A stretch of 50,738 nt of DNA from Gammaproteobacteria bacterium (lineage in GTDB: Bacteria; Pseudomonadota; Gammaproteobacteria; Steroidobacterales; JABDKV01), in NCBI GenBank assembly GCA_013003425.1, contig JABDJB010000026.1, positions 1 through 50,738 of the forward strand, written 5' to 3'. The notes beneath the pieces were generated by a model, which was not told where the DNA came from, made no database searches, and saw only the letters and a list, made by a program, of their open reading frames with translations. A program made the position numbers and the translations under genes. This document shows, in pieces, positions 26,260 to 35,504 of this stretch; the stretch's first letter is position 1; each line of letters starts with the position of its first letter.

Positions 26260-28453
26260 GAACCTGTTCAGCCTGCGGCACGCCTGTGTGCCATTGTTAT
26301 TGTTGGCGGCCACCCTTGCCAGCGCTGCAACTGAAAGACCGAAAGTTGGCCTGGTACTCAGTGGCGGCGGCGCTCGTGGCGCAGCGCACGTAGGCGTACT
26401 TAAAGTTCTGGAGGAGTTGCGGGTACCGGTTGATATCATCACCGGCACCAGCATGGGCGCGGTAGTCGGCGGGCTGTACGCCATGGGCTATAGCGCGGAT
26501 GAGCTTGGCGACCTGGTCAACGAGATCGACTGGAATGACAATCTTGACGATGATCCGGGGCGCTCTGCGTTGTCGTTCAGGCGCAAACAGGACGACCGCA
26601 GTTTCCTGGTCGACTTTGATTTGGGACTGCGCCGCGACGGCGTGCATCTGCCACTAGGCCTGGTGCAGGGACAGAAAATGAACCTGCTGCTGCGTGCAAG
26701 AACCCTGCCAGTTGAGCATATCGACGATTTTGACCAGCTGCCGATCCCGTTTCGGGCGGTCGCGACGGACATAGAAACCGGTGCCCCGGTAGTGCTGGGC
26801 AGCGGCGACCTGGCAACGGCAATGAGAGCCAGCATGGCAGTGCCGGGGGCGTTCGCACCCGTTGACTACCAGGGCCGGCTACTGGTCGACGGCGGTGTTT
26901 CCAACAACCTGCCAATCGACGTCGCCCGATCACTTGGCGCCGACGTCCTGATTGTTGTCGACATACAGTTTCCGCTGCTGGCTCGCGACGAGTTGCGATC
27001 GGCGGTCGATATCACCGGGCAGCTGCTGACTATCCTGGTAATCCGTGAGTCCAACGCGCAACTTGCCACGCTGTCCGATCAGGACATCGTCATCGTCCCC
27101 GACCTGGGCAGCATGGGCTCGACGGATTTTGATCTGGCGCCGCAGGCGATTGACGTGGGTGCCGAGAGCGCATGGCTCGAGGCGGCGGCGCTGGCACGGC
27201 TGAGCGTGCCGGAAACAGAGTATTCGGTTTTCGCCGCGACCAGAAAGCAGCAACACCGGCAACCGGTAATATCCGATATTCGCGTGACCGGTACTGATTC
27301 TGTCAGTGAGAGCATACTGCTAAGCCAGCTGGACATAGAACCGGGTCCGGTTGATCTGCAGCGGCTCGACGACAGCATCAGCCGCCTCTACGGCATGAAT
27401 ACATTCCAAATTGTCGATTACCAGATCGTTGATGAACCCGATGGCAGCGCCGGACTCCAGGTCACGGCTATCGACAAGTCCTGGGGGCCGGCTTACCTGA
27501 ATTTCGGCGCGCGGCTCGTCGACGATCTCGATGGCGCCAGCAGCTACACACTCGCCGCGCGGTATACCCGGACCGGCATCAACAAGCGTGGCGCTGAATT
27601 GCGCAGCGATTTGCAGGTTGGTACAAACCCGCGGCTGTTTTCCGAGTTCTACCAGCCGCTCGACCGGCACTGGCTTTATTTCGTTGCTCCCCAGTTAGAC
27701 CTGCAGCGAATACAGACAGACCTGTTTGCCGACGACAAGCGCATCGCCACACTACAGCTGAATCGTGCAGCCGCCGGTCTCGACTTCGGCCGCACATTTG
27801 GCAACTGGGGCGAGCTGCGTCTCGGACTGTGGCGCGAAACAGGGCGCATCAGTCGCCGTGTTGGCACCGACGACCCTGATCCGAATTCATTCGATAGCGG
27901 CAGCATCCGCCTCCGTTTTGTCCGCGACATGCTGGACGACGATAATTTCCCGCGTACCGGCTGGCGCACCCAGCTTGGCTGGGATGGCTTTCGCTCCGGG
28001 CTGGGCGCCGATACCAATCGTGATCGTGTAGCTTTCAGTTCGCTGTGGGCAGCCAGTCAGGGGCGCGGGACCTGGGTGGTTGCCGCCCAGGCCGGCTCGA
28101 ATCTGCGGGCGACCGGTGAGGTGCAGGACCTGTTCGACCTGGGTGGCCTGTTCCGGTTGTCAGGCTTCCGCAACGGCCAGCTGCGTGGCCAGCATTTCGG
28201 TGTGGTGGACCTCGCCCACTACCGGCGGCTCGACCAGGCCACCGCCTTTGGTGTCCCAATCTATGCCGGTGTCTCTGTGGAGCTGGGCAATGTCTGGGAT
28301 GACTCTGACGCGATCGGTTTCAGTGACATGCGGCTTGCCGGCAGCGTGTTTCTCGGCCTCGATACTTTTATCGGACCGTTGTACCTGGCCTACGGCATCG
28401 CTGAAGGCGGCCGCTCAGCAGCTTATTTCCAGCTCGGCCAGGGATTTGACTGA
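26258..28453 (+). CDS. Patatin-like type Vd autotransporter (PlpD-like)
   Basis: A 731-residue secreted lipase of type V secretion, subclass d. A signal peptide covers residues 1-23. The patatin domain (about 28-310) has the oxyanion loop GGGARG (36-41), the nucleophile elbow GTSMG with Ser65, and DGG with Asp211, so the Ser-Asp dyad is intact. Residues about 330-400 form a POTRA-like domain (ISDIRVTGTDSVSESILLSQLDIEPG). The remainder is a BamA/FhaC-like outer-membrane barrel (FVRDMLDDDNFPRTGWRTQLGWDGFRSGLG ... GNVWDD). The last barrel strand ends in ...FQLGQGFD, with Phe one position from the end instead of last. Family members cleave phospholipids and can be surface-exposed. The AAGGAG site for the ATG lies in a hairpin. 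Confidence 0.9.
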   Translation: MNLFSLRHACVPLLLLAATLASAATERPKVGLVLSGGGARGAAHVGVLKVLEELRVPVDIITGTSMGAVVGGLYAMGYSADELGDLVNEIDWNDNLDDDPGRSALSFRRKQDDRSFLVDFDLGLRRDGVHLPLGLVQGQKMNLLLRARTLPVEHIDDFDQLPIPFRAVATDIETGAPVVLGSGDLATAMRASMAVPGAFAPVDYQGRLLVDGGVSNNLPIDVARSLGADVLIVVDIQFPLLARDELRSAVDITGQLLTILVIRESNAQLATLSDQDIVIVPDLGSMGSTDFDLAPQAIDVGAESAWLEAAALARLSVPETEYSVFAATRKQQHRQPVISDIRVTGTDSVSESILLSQLDIEPGPVDLQRLDDSISRLYGMNTFQIVDYQIVDEPDGSAGLQVTAIDKSWGPAYLNFGARLVDDLDGASSYTLAARYTRTGINKRGAELRSDLQVGTNPRLFSEFYQPLDRHWLYFVAPQLDLQRIQTDLFADDKRIATLQLNRAAAGLDFGRTFGNWGELRLGLWRETGRISRRVGTDDPDPNSFDSGSIRLRFVRDMLDDDNFPRTGWRTQLGWDGFRSGLGADTNRDRVAFSSLWAASQGRGTWVVAAQAGSNLRATGEVQDLFDLGGLFRLSGFRNGQLRGQHFGVVDLAHYRRLDQATAFGVPIYAGVSVELGNVWDDSDAIGFSDMRLAGSVFLGLDTFIGPLYLAYGIAEGGRSAAYFQLGQGFD

Positions 28454-28464
28454 ATCGCGCCGGT

Positions 28465-29325
28465 CTAGAGCTGATCAAGAGGAATTTTCAGATAGCTGAC
28501 GCCGTTACTTTCGGCGGGTGGCTTTTGTCCGGCTGAAATATTGAACTGGACTGACGGCAGCAGAAGACGCGGCACCGGCAAGCCGGCGTCGCGCTCGCTA
28601 CGCATGGCGACAAATTCCGCCTCCGTTACACCGTCATTTACATGGATATTGTCGCGCTTTTGTTCCGCTACGCTGACCGCCGCACGCGGCTCTTCTCCGG
28701 CGGGCGGATAATCGTGACACAGGTACAGCACGGTTTCGGGCGGCAACGACAACAGCTTGCGGATTGACTGATACAGACCGGCTGCGTCGCCACCCGGGAA
28801 ATCGCACCGCGCGGTCCCGTAACCCGGACTGAACAGGGTGTCCCCGATGAAAGCTGCTCCTGGAAGCAGCAGGCTAATGCTGTCATTGGTGTGACCTGGT
28901 GTGGCCATCACTTCCAGACACAGTTCACCCAACCTGATTTTCTCCCCTTCCTCGAGCAACCGATCAAACTGGCGACCGTCAGTCGGAAACCGCTCACCGA
29001 GGTTAAAAAACCTGCAAAAAGTCTGCTGCACCTGGCGAATGCCGGTGCCTATCGCAATCTGCCCGCCTACGCTGGCCCTGACATGCTGCGCAGCGCTGAG
29101 GTGATCTGCATGGGCATGTGTTTCAAAAATCCAGTCGACCACCAGATTGTTGTCACGCACATAACTGATCAACGCATCAGCAGCAATGGTACGAGTCCGA
29201 CCGCTGTCAGGATCGTAATCGAGCACCGGATCGATAATCGCTGTGCGCGATGAGGCGCTACATGACAGTACGTGCGTCCAGGTCGACGTCTCAGGATCAA
29301 AAAAACTCTTTACCTGGTGCGGCAT
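28465..29325 (-). CDS. MBL-fold metallo-hydrolase (persulfide dioxygenase-like)
   Basis: A 286-residue metallo-beta-lactamase fold protein. The metal motif THAHADH (residues 69-75) is intact, and further ligands lie in ATPGHTNDS and GDTLFSPG. The opening FFDPETSTWTHVLSC, the SYVRDNNL segment and the overall layout resemble the ETHE1/Blh group, which oxidises glutathione persulfide in sulfide detoxification. The C-terminal 60 residues, including AEFVAMRSERDAGLPVPRLLLPSVQFNISAG, also fit that group. The stop codon of the DksA/TraR-like gene directly precedes its ATG, so both come from one message. It is the last gene of an eight-gene minus-strand run. Confidence 0.83.
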   Translation of the reverse strand: MPHQVKSFFDPETSTWTHVLSCSASSRTAIIDPVLDYDPDSGRTRTIAADALISYVRDNNLVVDWIFETHAHADHLSAAQHVRASVGGQIAIGTGIRQVQQTFCRFFNLGERFPTDGRQFDRLLEEGEKIRLGELCLEVMATPGHTNDSISLLLPGAAFIGDTLFSPGYGTARCDFPGGDAAGLYQSIRKLLSLPPETVLYLCHDYPPAGEEPRAAVSVAEQKRDNIHVNDGVTEAEFVAMRSERDAGLPVPRLLLPSVQFNISAGQKPPAESNGVSYLKIPLDQL

Positions 29326-29709
29326 TCAGGGACGCCGCCGGTCGGCTTCCTCAGCGCATGACACGCACTGGTCGGAAAATGGCAAAACCTCCAGCCGGCT
29401 CCAGGGGATTTGCTCGCCACATGCTGCACAGCTGCCGTAATCGCCAGCGTCAATGCGTGCCAGCGCGCGGCTGATCTGGCGCAATTCGATACGCCCCGCT
29501 TCACCGAGTGCATCCAGTACTTCTTCATGTTCGCGCTCAACCGCCTGCTCGGCAAAATCCGAGCTCAGTGGCCCGGCTGTATGGCGCACATCGTCAGTAA
29601 TGGCCTTGACGCGTTGCTGCAGTTCGGCACGTCGCTCCAGCAAGACGCTGCGTATCCGGTCCAGTTCGGCACTCACCGGCGGCTCCAGGTAAAACTTCCG
29701 TACAATCAA
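29326..29709 (-). CDS. DksA/TraR family zinc-finger protein
   Basis: A 127-residue protein with a coiled-coil N-terminal part and a C4 zinc finger (Cys94, Cys97, Cys115, Cys118, in CAACGE ... CVSCAEE). The coiled-coil tip carries DFAEQA, close to the acidic DxxDxA that DksA inserts into the RNA polymerase secondary channel. It is shorter than typical DksA (about 150 residues), so a DksA-like or TraR-like regulator is the safer call. It likely modulates transcription under nutrient or redox stress. Its stop touches the ATG of the MBL-fold gene. The gap to the CBS gene upstream is 43 bases. Confidence 0.83.
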   Translation of the reverse strand: MIVRKFYLEPPVSAELDRIRSVLLERRAELQQRVKAITDDVRHTAGPLSSDFAEQAVEREHEEVLDALGEAGRIELRQISRALARIDAGDYGSCAACGEQIPWSRLEVLPFSDQCVSCAEEADRRRP

Positions 29710-29752
29710 CGTACTGCACAGGGAAGTGCCCGGTCAAGCTCAGGCCACAAAT

Positions 29753-30163
29753 CTAGTCAGACGCGGCTGGCCACAACCCTTCAAGTACCAGCTCATTATA
29801 GCTGACTACGCCGACCACCTTGTTGTTGCGCATTACCGGCGCCGAGGACAGGCCGAAGTGCTCGAACAGGCGGGCGCAGTAACGTATGTCCATTTCGGGT
29901 CGTACCGAGACCACCGGCTTGGCCATGATCTCGTAAACGTTGACCCGGTCCGGTGATCGGTCGCGGGCCAAAACCTGCTTTGCGATATCGGCCAGCAGCA
30001 CCAGACCGATCTCGTCGTCATCATGGCGCTTGCTGACGATCGCCATCGCCGACCGAGCTTCTTTCATTTTTGTCAGCGCATCGGCAACAGTCTCCATGCC
30101 GTCCACCACTACATAGGCGCTGCGCATGACTGCCTCAACACGTTGAATGTCTCGTTTAGTCAT
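29753..30163 (-). CDS. CBS domain pair protein
   Basis: A 136-residue protein formed of two CBS motifs and little else. The first includes VMRSAYVVVDGMETVADALTKMKEARSAMAIV; the second includes IMAKPVVSVRPEMDIRYCARLFEHFGLSSAPVM and ends in VVGVVSYNELV. Such Bateman modules bind adenine nucleotides and gate enzymes or transporters. Its start lies eight bases inside the P-II-like gene, so the two are translationally coupled. With two DUF1538 membrane proteins just upstream, it is most likely a nucleotide-sensing regulator of that membrane system. Confidence 0.88.
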   Translation of the reverse strand: MTKRDIQRVEAVMRSAYVVVDGMETVADALTKMKEARSAMAIVSKRHDDDEIGLVLLADIAKQVLARDRSPDRVNVYEIMAKPVVSVRPEMDIRYCARLFEHFGLSSAPVMRNNKVVGVVSYNELVLEGLWPAASD

Positions 30164-30509
30164 ATTCCCCTCCCACCTGCTGGGCCAGGCTCTCGGCCTG
30201 GTGTGCGATACCTACGGCATCTTCAACATCAATCTGGATGGCAATACCGGTCCCGGGAGCTGACTCGAACTTCCCCACGTCGCCGATAGTCTCAAGAATA
30301 TGCCGGCTGCGATGTTCTTCCACCAGCAGCAGCAGCACATCACGCTGTGTCTCCAGCGACAGGCCGAAAAACGTCCTGTTTGGCGTCAGCCCCTCGCCCC
30401 GCGCATTTGTTACCACTGTCACGCCCGTGGCGCCAGCCTCCCGCGCGGCGTTGATTACCGCATCGGTATGCTCGTCATCGACGAATACCACCAGTAATTT
30501 GAAGTGCAT
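30156..30509 (-). CDS. P-II-like signalling protein
   Basis: A 117-residue protein with the ferredoxin-like P-II fold: strand KLLVVFV, helix, then AGATGVTVV and a nucleotide-loop-like ARGEGLT (residues 37-43), and a C-terminal VEDAVGIAH strand-helix. The T-loop region reads RTFFGLSLETQRD and lacks the uridylylated Tyr of GlnB/GlnK, so control by GlnD is unlikely. Stand-alone P-II-like proteins often regulate adjacent membrane transporters. It lies 13 bases after a DUF1538 gene and overlaps the CBS gene. A ligand cannot be predicted. Confidence 0.75.
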   Translation of the reverse strand: MHFKLLVVFVDDEHTDAVINAAREAGATGVTVVTNARGEGLTPNRTFFGLSLETQRDVLLLLVEEHRSRHILETIGDVGKFESAPGTGIAIQIDVEDAVGIAHQAESLAQQVGGEYD

Positions 30510-30522
30510 CAGCTTTCCTCCA

Positions 30523-31326
30523 CTACAGTTTTTTGTCCTGTTGCTCTTCCGCAGCTTCCCGGTCGCGCTTTTTGCGCCGTTCGCGTGCGGTCAATGTTTC
30601 CGTAATCTGCGCGTACGCCATTACCGAGATAATCGGGAAAAGGCTGGCAAACGCTATAAGACCAAAACCGTCAATAAGCGGGCTGCGCCCGGGCACGCTC
30701 TCGGCCAGGCCGAGGCCCAGTGCGGCCACCAAAGGTACAGTGACGGTCGAGGTTGTCACACCACCCGAATCATAGGCCAGCGGGATAATCATGCGTGGCG
30801 CGAACACTGTCTGAATTACCACCACTATGTACCCGGTAATAATAAAATAGTGAATCGGTGCACCGACTACGATCCGCCATGAACCAACCATGATCGCCAG
30901 CCCCACCCCCAGGGCAACCGCGATCCGCAGACCCCAGGGGCCGACTGCGCCACCGGATACTTCGTGCGCCTTTATTGCAACGGCGATAAGGGCAGGCTCG
31001 GCGATGGTCGTAGCAAAGCCGATGGCGAATGCAAACAGGTAGACCCAGTAATAATCGGCCCAGCCCGCTGCCGCGCCGATAAATGCCGGGTCCGTGAGCT
31101 GAGCCGCCATACTCCGTCCCAGCGGAAACAGCGCCTCCTCGAGGCCCATCAGGAATAGCGCCAGCCCGAGCAGCACGTAGAAAAAACCCAGCATGAGGCG
31201 GCGCAGGTTCGGGATACGCCGCCGCAGCACCAGCACCTGGAAACCGATAATTATTGCCGCAATGGGCGCGATATCGCGCATGGTACCGACGAGTACGCCT
31301 AGTGCATGGGAGATAAATTCGCTCAT
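30523..31326 (-). CDS. DUF1538 membrane protein (second of the pair)
   Basis: A 267-residue integral membrane protein with about seven hydrophobic segments. The family motifs include [15 protein letters not shown] and [52 protein letters not shown] (given here by its ends). The C-terminus is a basic-acidic cytoplasmic tail ending in QQDKKL. I recall a report of a DUF1538 pair (UmpAB, from Halomonas) acting together as a monovalent cation/proton antiporter, which would fit a halophilic or marine setting; that function is not readable from this sequence. It overlaps the other DUF1538 gene by four bases. Confidence 0.85.
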   Translation of the reverse strand: MSEFISHALGVLVGTMRDIAPIAAIIIGFQVLVLRRRIPNLRRLMLGFFYVLLGLALFLMGLEEALFPLGRSMAAQLTDPAFIGAAAGWADYYWVYLFAFAIGFATTIAEPALIAVAIKAHEVSGGAVGPWGLRIAVALGVGLAIMVGSWRIVVGAPIHYFIITGYIVVVIQTVFAPRMIIPLAYDSGGVTTSTVTVPLVAALGLGLAESVPGRSPLIDGFGLIAFASLFPIISVMAYAQITETLTARERRKKRDREAAEEQQDKKL

Positions 31327-32054
31327 CGCAGCATGCCAAAGCCCATGACAAATATCATTGGCGTCAGAGAAGCAAAGGCAATCAGGCCGAATCCATCGAG
31401 CATCGGATTACGCCCGCGAATGGAACTGGCCAGCCCAATACCCAGCGCTGTTACCAGCGGCACGGTAATGGTGGATGTGGTTATACCGCCGGAGTCATAG
31501 GCAATACTGATAATTTCGCGTGGCGCAACCGAAGTCATAATTACGACCAGCACATAGCCACCGATAATCAGGTACTGGATGGGCCAGCCACGCAAAATCC
31601 GCAAAACCCCGATAACGATAGCAATACCCACAGAGAGCGCTACGGTAAGACGCAATTCCAGCGCGTAGCGCGACATCGTTTCGTCGTCTGCCGCTATGAA
31701 CTGCGCTTGTGCGGCAACTTCTGCCGCCTCTCCGGCAATAGCAATCAGTGCAGGCTCAGCGATAGTTGTGCCAAAACCCAGGGCGAAGGCAAAAAGCAGC
31801 AGCCATAGCACGCTACCCTTACGCGCGAATGCATGGGCCATCGACTCGCCCAAAGGAAAAAGGCCGATTTCCAACCCCTGGATAAACAGGCTCAGTCCCA
31901 CCAATACCAGCACAAAACCGACCATAATCCCGACGAAGTCGGGCACCGGCTGACGCAGTATTGCAACCTGGAAAAAGCCGACAACCAGCACTATCGGTGC
32001 CAGGTCGCGCAGGCTGCCGAACATCGAACTGGCGAACTGCAGCACAGATTTCAT
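31323..32054 (-). CDS. DUF1538 membrane protein (first of the pair)
   Basis: A 243-residue integral membrane protein, homologous to the downstream gene: it shares [34 protein letters not shown] and the [27 protein letters not shown] ending. It has an extra acidic insertion (FIAADDETM) and no charged tail. The two genes overlap by four bases and are likely subunits of one complex. Downstream P-II-like and CBS proteins are candidate regulators. The MtfA-like gene lies 25 bases upstream on the same strand. Confidence 0.85.
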   Translation of the reverse strand: MKSVLQFASSMFGSLRDLAPIVLVVGFFQVAILRQPVPDFVGIMVGFVLVLVGLSLFIQGLEIGLFPLGESMAHAFARKGSVLWLLLFAFALGFGTTIAEPALIAIAGEAAEVAAQAQFIAADDETMSRYALELRLTVALSVGIAIVIGVLRILRGWPIQYLIIGGYVLVVIMTSVAPREIISIAYDSGGITTSTITVPLVTALGIGLASSIRGRNPMLDGFGLIAFASLTPMIFVMGFGMLR

Positions 32055-32079
32055 TGTTTATGGATGCCGGGCTTCAGTG

Positions 32080-32919
32080 TCATGTCTCCCATTCACGCGG
32101 ATCGACCGCGAAATACCGTGCCAGCGCGCTATACAGACGGCGGTGCTGGCGCTCCAGCTCGTTTGGCGTCGAAAAAAATGCTTCTGCAGCTACCGCGAAA
32201 AACTCGCTTGGCTCGGTCGCACCATACGGGTCCAGTGCTCCGGTTTCGTAGTCACCGTCGCGGTGCCGTTGCTGCATTTCCTCGTACTCAGCCGCAAACA
32301 CCTCCGCCCAGGCACGCTGTGCGGCGGCATCAGCAATCGGCGGTGACCCGGCCATGGCACCGTCCAGCGCATCGAGCTGATGGGCAAATTCGTGCACGAT
32401 CACATTACCAACAGCAGACCGGCCAGATTCCGCATCAATATCTGCCCACGACAGAATTACCTTGCCGTGTGACCACGATTCGCCGCTCAGCGCCTCACGG
32501 CCGGCGGTTACAACGCCGTTTTCGTCCTCGTGTTCTTTATGCACCAGGAAGGCGTCTGGATAAATCAGTATCTGCCGCAATGTCGGGTACGGGATCGATG
32601 CGCCAAGGCTCATCAGCGCCGCCCACGCAGAGACCAGAACCCGCATCTCTTCTGTAATCTCGAGCCCGTTGCAGCCAACAAAACACTTCTCGCTAAGGAA
32701 GACCTGCATCTGGGCCAGCAATCGCGCACGGATTGTCGGGCTCATCCTGGCAAACTGGGGCATGCGCCGGCGCAACAGTTCTTCCCAGTGATCCGGGGGC
32801 GTACCCGCGCTGCGGACACGGTCGATTCTGGCGCGGCGCCAGCGTGGAGCCAGCAGCAACCACGCGACGATTACGCCCGTTGCGAGCAGAGCAACGATCA
32901 GTACGAGCTTGGCGATCAC
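32080..32919 (-). CDS. mtfA: MtfA-like M90 family zinc peptidase
   Basis: A 279-residue protein of peptidase family M90. The zinc motif is HEFAH (residues 176-180) followed by QLDALDG, and the third ligand is probably the Glu in EPSEFFAVAAEAFF. An N-terminal membrane anchor (residues 3-23) is present, as in membrane-tethered members. E. coli MtfA binds the Mlc repressor and has peptidase activity, but members in other species may have different targets. The start is a GTG that shares its first base with the TAG stop of the OsmC gene, indicating tight coupling. Confidence 0.87.
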   Translation of the reverse strand: MIAKLVLIVALLATGVIVAWLLLAPRWRRARIDRVRSAGTPPDHWEELLRRRMPQFARMSPTIRARLLAQMQVFLSEKCFVGCNGLEITEEMRVLVSAWAALMSLGASIPYPTLRQILIYPDAFLVHKEHEDENGVVTAGREALSGESWSHGKVILSWADIDAESGRSAVGNVIVHEFAHQLDALDGAMAGSPPIADAAAQRAWAEVFAAEYEEMQQRHRDGDYETGALDPYGATEPSEFFAVAAEAFFSTPNELERQHRRLYSALARYFAVDPREWET

Positions 32920-33371
32920 TAGTCGCCAGCGACTTCTACGACGACCTCGGTGCGGACAGAATTAGCAATAAAGCACTCTTCGTGCGATCGATCGTGCATT
33001 TTTCTTATCGCCGCCGCATCCGGTTGACGGTCACCGCTGAAGTCGATGACAGGCCGGAGCGTCACGCGGGTCACGGCCAGCTTGCCATCCGCGTTTTTTG
33101 CCAGCACGCCGGTTGCCTCATCGCGGTAGGCATCTACGACGAACCGCTTTTTGCTGGCCAGGGCCAGGAACGTGAGCATGTGGCATGACGACAGGCTGGC
33201 GACAAATGCCTCTTCAGGATCTACGCGCGCAGCGTCGCCGAGAAATCCCGGCGCAGACGATGCTGCCACCTGGACAGATTCAAAATCCCAGCTGTGGTCA
33301 CGATTGTAGTCTGCATAGTCGAATGAATCTGTTTGTCGACGCCAGACTATCGTCGCTTTGTGTACGGACAT
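32919..33371 (-). CDS. OsmC family peroxidase-like protein
   Basis: A 150-residue OsmC/Ohr-fold protein. Both redox cysteines are present: Cys63 in SLSSCHML and Cys133 in HEECFI. The FVASLSSCHMLTFLALASKK segment is diagnostic. Family members reduce organic or lipid hydroperoxides using thiols. It is the first gene of an eight-gene minus-strand run that ends at 28465, has GGGAGG before its ATG and a TATAAT element at 33419-33424 upstream. Its last codon overlaps the start of the M90 peptidase gene by one base. Confidence 0.88.
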   Translation of the reverse strand: MSVHKATIVWRRQTDSFDYADYNRDHSWDFESVQVAASSAPGFLGDAARVDPEEAFVASLSSCHMLTFLALASKKRFVVDAYRDEATGVLAKNADGKLAVTRVTLRPVIDFSGDRQPDAAAIRKMHDRSHEECFIANSVRTEVVVEVAGD

Positions 33372-33418
33372 GGATCCTCCCTGTCCCTGTTTAAGTTGGT
33401 CATGCGATAATCGTTTGC

Positions 33419-33424
33419 ATTATA
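33419..33424 (-). promoter_or_regulatory. Candidate -10 element for the OsmC-led operon
   Basis: A perfect TATAAT lies on the minus strand about 48 bases ahead of the OsmC start. The -35 region 16-18 bases further upstream is a poor match to TTGACA, so activation or a different sigma factor may be involved. Confidence 0.35.
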
Positions 33425-33494
33425 ACCAGCTGATGTTTGCAAAAGTTAATAATTTTACCTTTATGCCAGGCCGCGACGACCGCACTATTAGGCC

Positions 33495-34169
33495 ATGAAT
33501 ACTGCAACAACCATGAACAGCCCCGCGCCCAAACGCCGCTTCAGCGGACTGCAGGTCCTGGGTATCGTCTTTTTGGCCATTCTGGTAACGGCTCTCATTA
33601 CCGCATTTGTTCTCAAGCGGTACCTGTGGCCATCAGAATTCCGGCCAGTCGAACTCAACCAGAAAGAAGAGCAGGTGCTGGAAGGCAAACTGCAGCGCCT
33701 GCAGAGCCTGGATGGCAATGTTGCCGTTTCGGGGGGCGACCCCCTCGTTGTGGAGGCTTACAGCGAAGATGACGCGAAGCGAGAGATATTTTTCGAAGAG
33801 CGTGAACTCAACGCGCTGATCGCCCGCAATACCAACCTGGCCAACAGGCTTGCCGTAGACCTGTCCAGCAACCTTGCCAGTGCGAAGCTGCTGGTACCGC
33901 TGGCCGATGATTTTCCTGTCATGGGTGGCAAGACTCTCCGCGTTACGGCGGGCGTCGAGATGGCTTTCGAGAACAGTCGTCCGATTGTCATACTGAAGGG
34001 CATCAGCATGATGGGCGTTCCGATACCGAATGCCTGGCTGGGTAACCTGAAAAACGTCGACCTGGTGCGCGAATTTGGCGGCAACGAGGGCTTCTGGAAG
34101 ACGTTTTCCGAAGGCGTCGAGCTGATCGAAGTAAGCGATGGCCGGCTGCACATCAAGCTGAAGGAATAG
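33495..34169 (+). CDS. Membrane-anchored periplasmic protein of unknown function
   Basis: A 224-residue protein with one N-terminal membrane helix (residues about 20-42, LQVLGIVFLAILVTALITAFVL) and a soluble beta-rich domain in the periplasm. Conserved-looking stretches are REIFFEERELNALIARNT and SSNLASAKLLVPLADDFPVMGGKTLRVTAGVEM. I do not recognise a well-described family. The length and shape resemble single-pass proteins that sometimes carry inherited, unconvincing enzyme names in databases. It is a single gene, convergent with the MATE transporter. An ATG at 33513 is an alternative start. Confidence 0.75.
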   Translation: MNTATTMNSPAPKRRFSGLQVLGIVFLAILVTALITAFVLKRYLWPSEFRPVELNQKEEQVLEGKLQRLQSLDGNVAVSGGDPLVVEAYSEDDAKREIFFEERELNALIARNTNLANRLAVDLSSNLASAKLLVPLADDFPVMGGKTLRVTAGVEMAFENSRPIVILKGISMMGVPIPNAWLGNLKNVDLVREFGGNEGFWKTFSEGVELIEVSDGRLHIKLKE

Positions 34170-34178
34170 CCTCGCCCG

Positions 34179-35504
34179 TCAGACCTTGATCGACACCCAG
34201 CCGCGCTGCGACCAGAAACGCAGGAATATCGCCGCCTGCATGATGCGATAAATGCCCTGCATGATCCAGATGCCGACCAGCCCGAGCCCGAGCACGGGTC
34301 CGACCATATAAGCGAGCGGCAGGAAAATGGCCCACTGTGTGGTTATCGCGACCACCATGACGCGTTTTGCATCACCGGCCCCCAGCAATGCGTGCATCAG
34401 CACCATCCCCACAGCCTCGATGGCCATCGTCGCGCCGACAATGCGCATCGGCAGGCGGCCGACGTCCAAAGTCTGCGCGTCATGGATGAATGCGGTCATG
34501 ATCAGGTCCGGCACCAGCAACATTGGCAGACCAAGCGCAGTCATCAGCAACACACCGATTTTGGTTACATCCCAACCCCACTGCTCCGCATCGACTGCAT
34601 CGTCACGACCGAGCGCCTGCCCCACCAGGGTCGCGGCAGCCAGCCCCAGGCCAAGTCCCGGCAGTATTGCTACCAGGGTGACGTTTATCAGCACGTTGGC
34701 CGCTGCCAGCTCGCGCGTGCCGACCAGACCGATAATCCAGTAGGTGGCTACAAATCCGGTGGAAAAAAACAGCTGCTGCACCCCGGACGGCAAAGACAGA
34801 CGCAGCAGGTTCCAGGTCTCGGTGCGTGACGGCAGCCCGTGCAGGAAACCCTGCGGCCGCAACTGGCGCCAGCCGAGCGTGAGATAAATGATGGTGCCAA
34901 GCAGTGTCGACAACGTGGTTCCAAGACCGGCACCAGTGGCACCCAGCTCCGGAGCCCCGAACTTGCCAAAAATGAGCATGTAGTTCAGCAAGATGTTGCA
35001 GACGTGCATCACTATCAGGGTGGTCATGTAGACCGATGAGCGGTCAATGGCATTCCAGAAGCCGCGAAAAGCGAAATTCATACCGACAAATGTGATGCCG
35101 GCAAGACGCATCTGCAGGTAAGGCACGCCAGGTTCGATTACTTCGGGGTCGCCATTGAGCAAGGGATAAAACCAGGGCGCCGCGATGTACAGCAGTACTG
35201 ATAACGCGGGCGCGACCGCCAGCACCATCAGCAGGCCCGCGTTGAGCGGCCGGGCGGTTTCGCTGAGTTCGCCGGCACCCTTGCGTCTGGCGGACATCGC
35301 CTGCACCCCGGTAGAGATACCCAGGATGAGCGCCATGCACATAAAGTTGGCGAAGCCGCCCATGCCGACTGCTGCCAACGCGGCATTGCCCAGCATTCCC
35401 ACCATGGCGGTATCAACCAGATTGAGGACGTTTTGCGACATCATGCCGCCGATAATCGGCAGCGAAAGTGTCATGATGCGCCGCAGCCGCGGCCGGTCGA
35501 TCAT
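34179..35504 (-). CDS. MATE family efflux transporter
   Basis: A 441-residue protein with about twelve hydrophobic segments in two halves. The first half opens with RIMTLSLPIIGGMMSQNVLNLVDTAMVGMLGNAALAAVGMG, which has the MatE hallmarks; the second half contains a related segment near residue 240 (GVQQLFFSTGF). Such transporters expel drugs or metabolites in exchange for Na+ or H+. The ATG at 35504 overlaps the stop of the upstream gene by four bases (ATGA), which is preferred over an ATG 15 bases earlier. It is the last gene of a three-gene minus-strand unit. Confidence 0.9.
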   Translation of the reverse strand: MIDRPRLRRIMTLSLPIIGGMMSQNVLNLVDTAMVGMLGNAALAAVGMGGFANFMCMALILGISTGVQAMSARRKGAGELSETARPLNAGLLMVLAVAPALSVLLYIAAPWFYPLLNGDPEVIEPGVPYLQMRLAGITFVGMNFAFRGFWNAIDRSSVYMTTLIVMHVCNILLNYMLIFGKFGAPELGATGAGLGTTLSTLLGTIIYLTLGWRQLRPQGFLHGLPSRTETWNLLRLSLPSGVQQLFFSTGFVATYWIIGLVGTRELAAANVLINVTLVAILPGLGLGLAAATLVGQALGRDDAVDAEQWGWDVTKIGVLLMTALGLPMLLVPDLIMTAFIHDAQTLDVGRLPMRIVGATMAIEAVGMVLMHALLGAGDAKRVMVVAITTQWAIFLPLAYMVGPVLGLGLVGIWIMQGIYRIMQAAIFLRFWSQRGWVSIKV

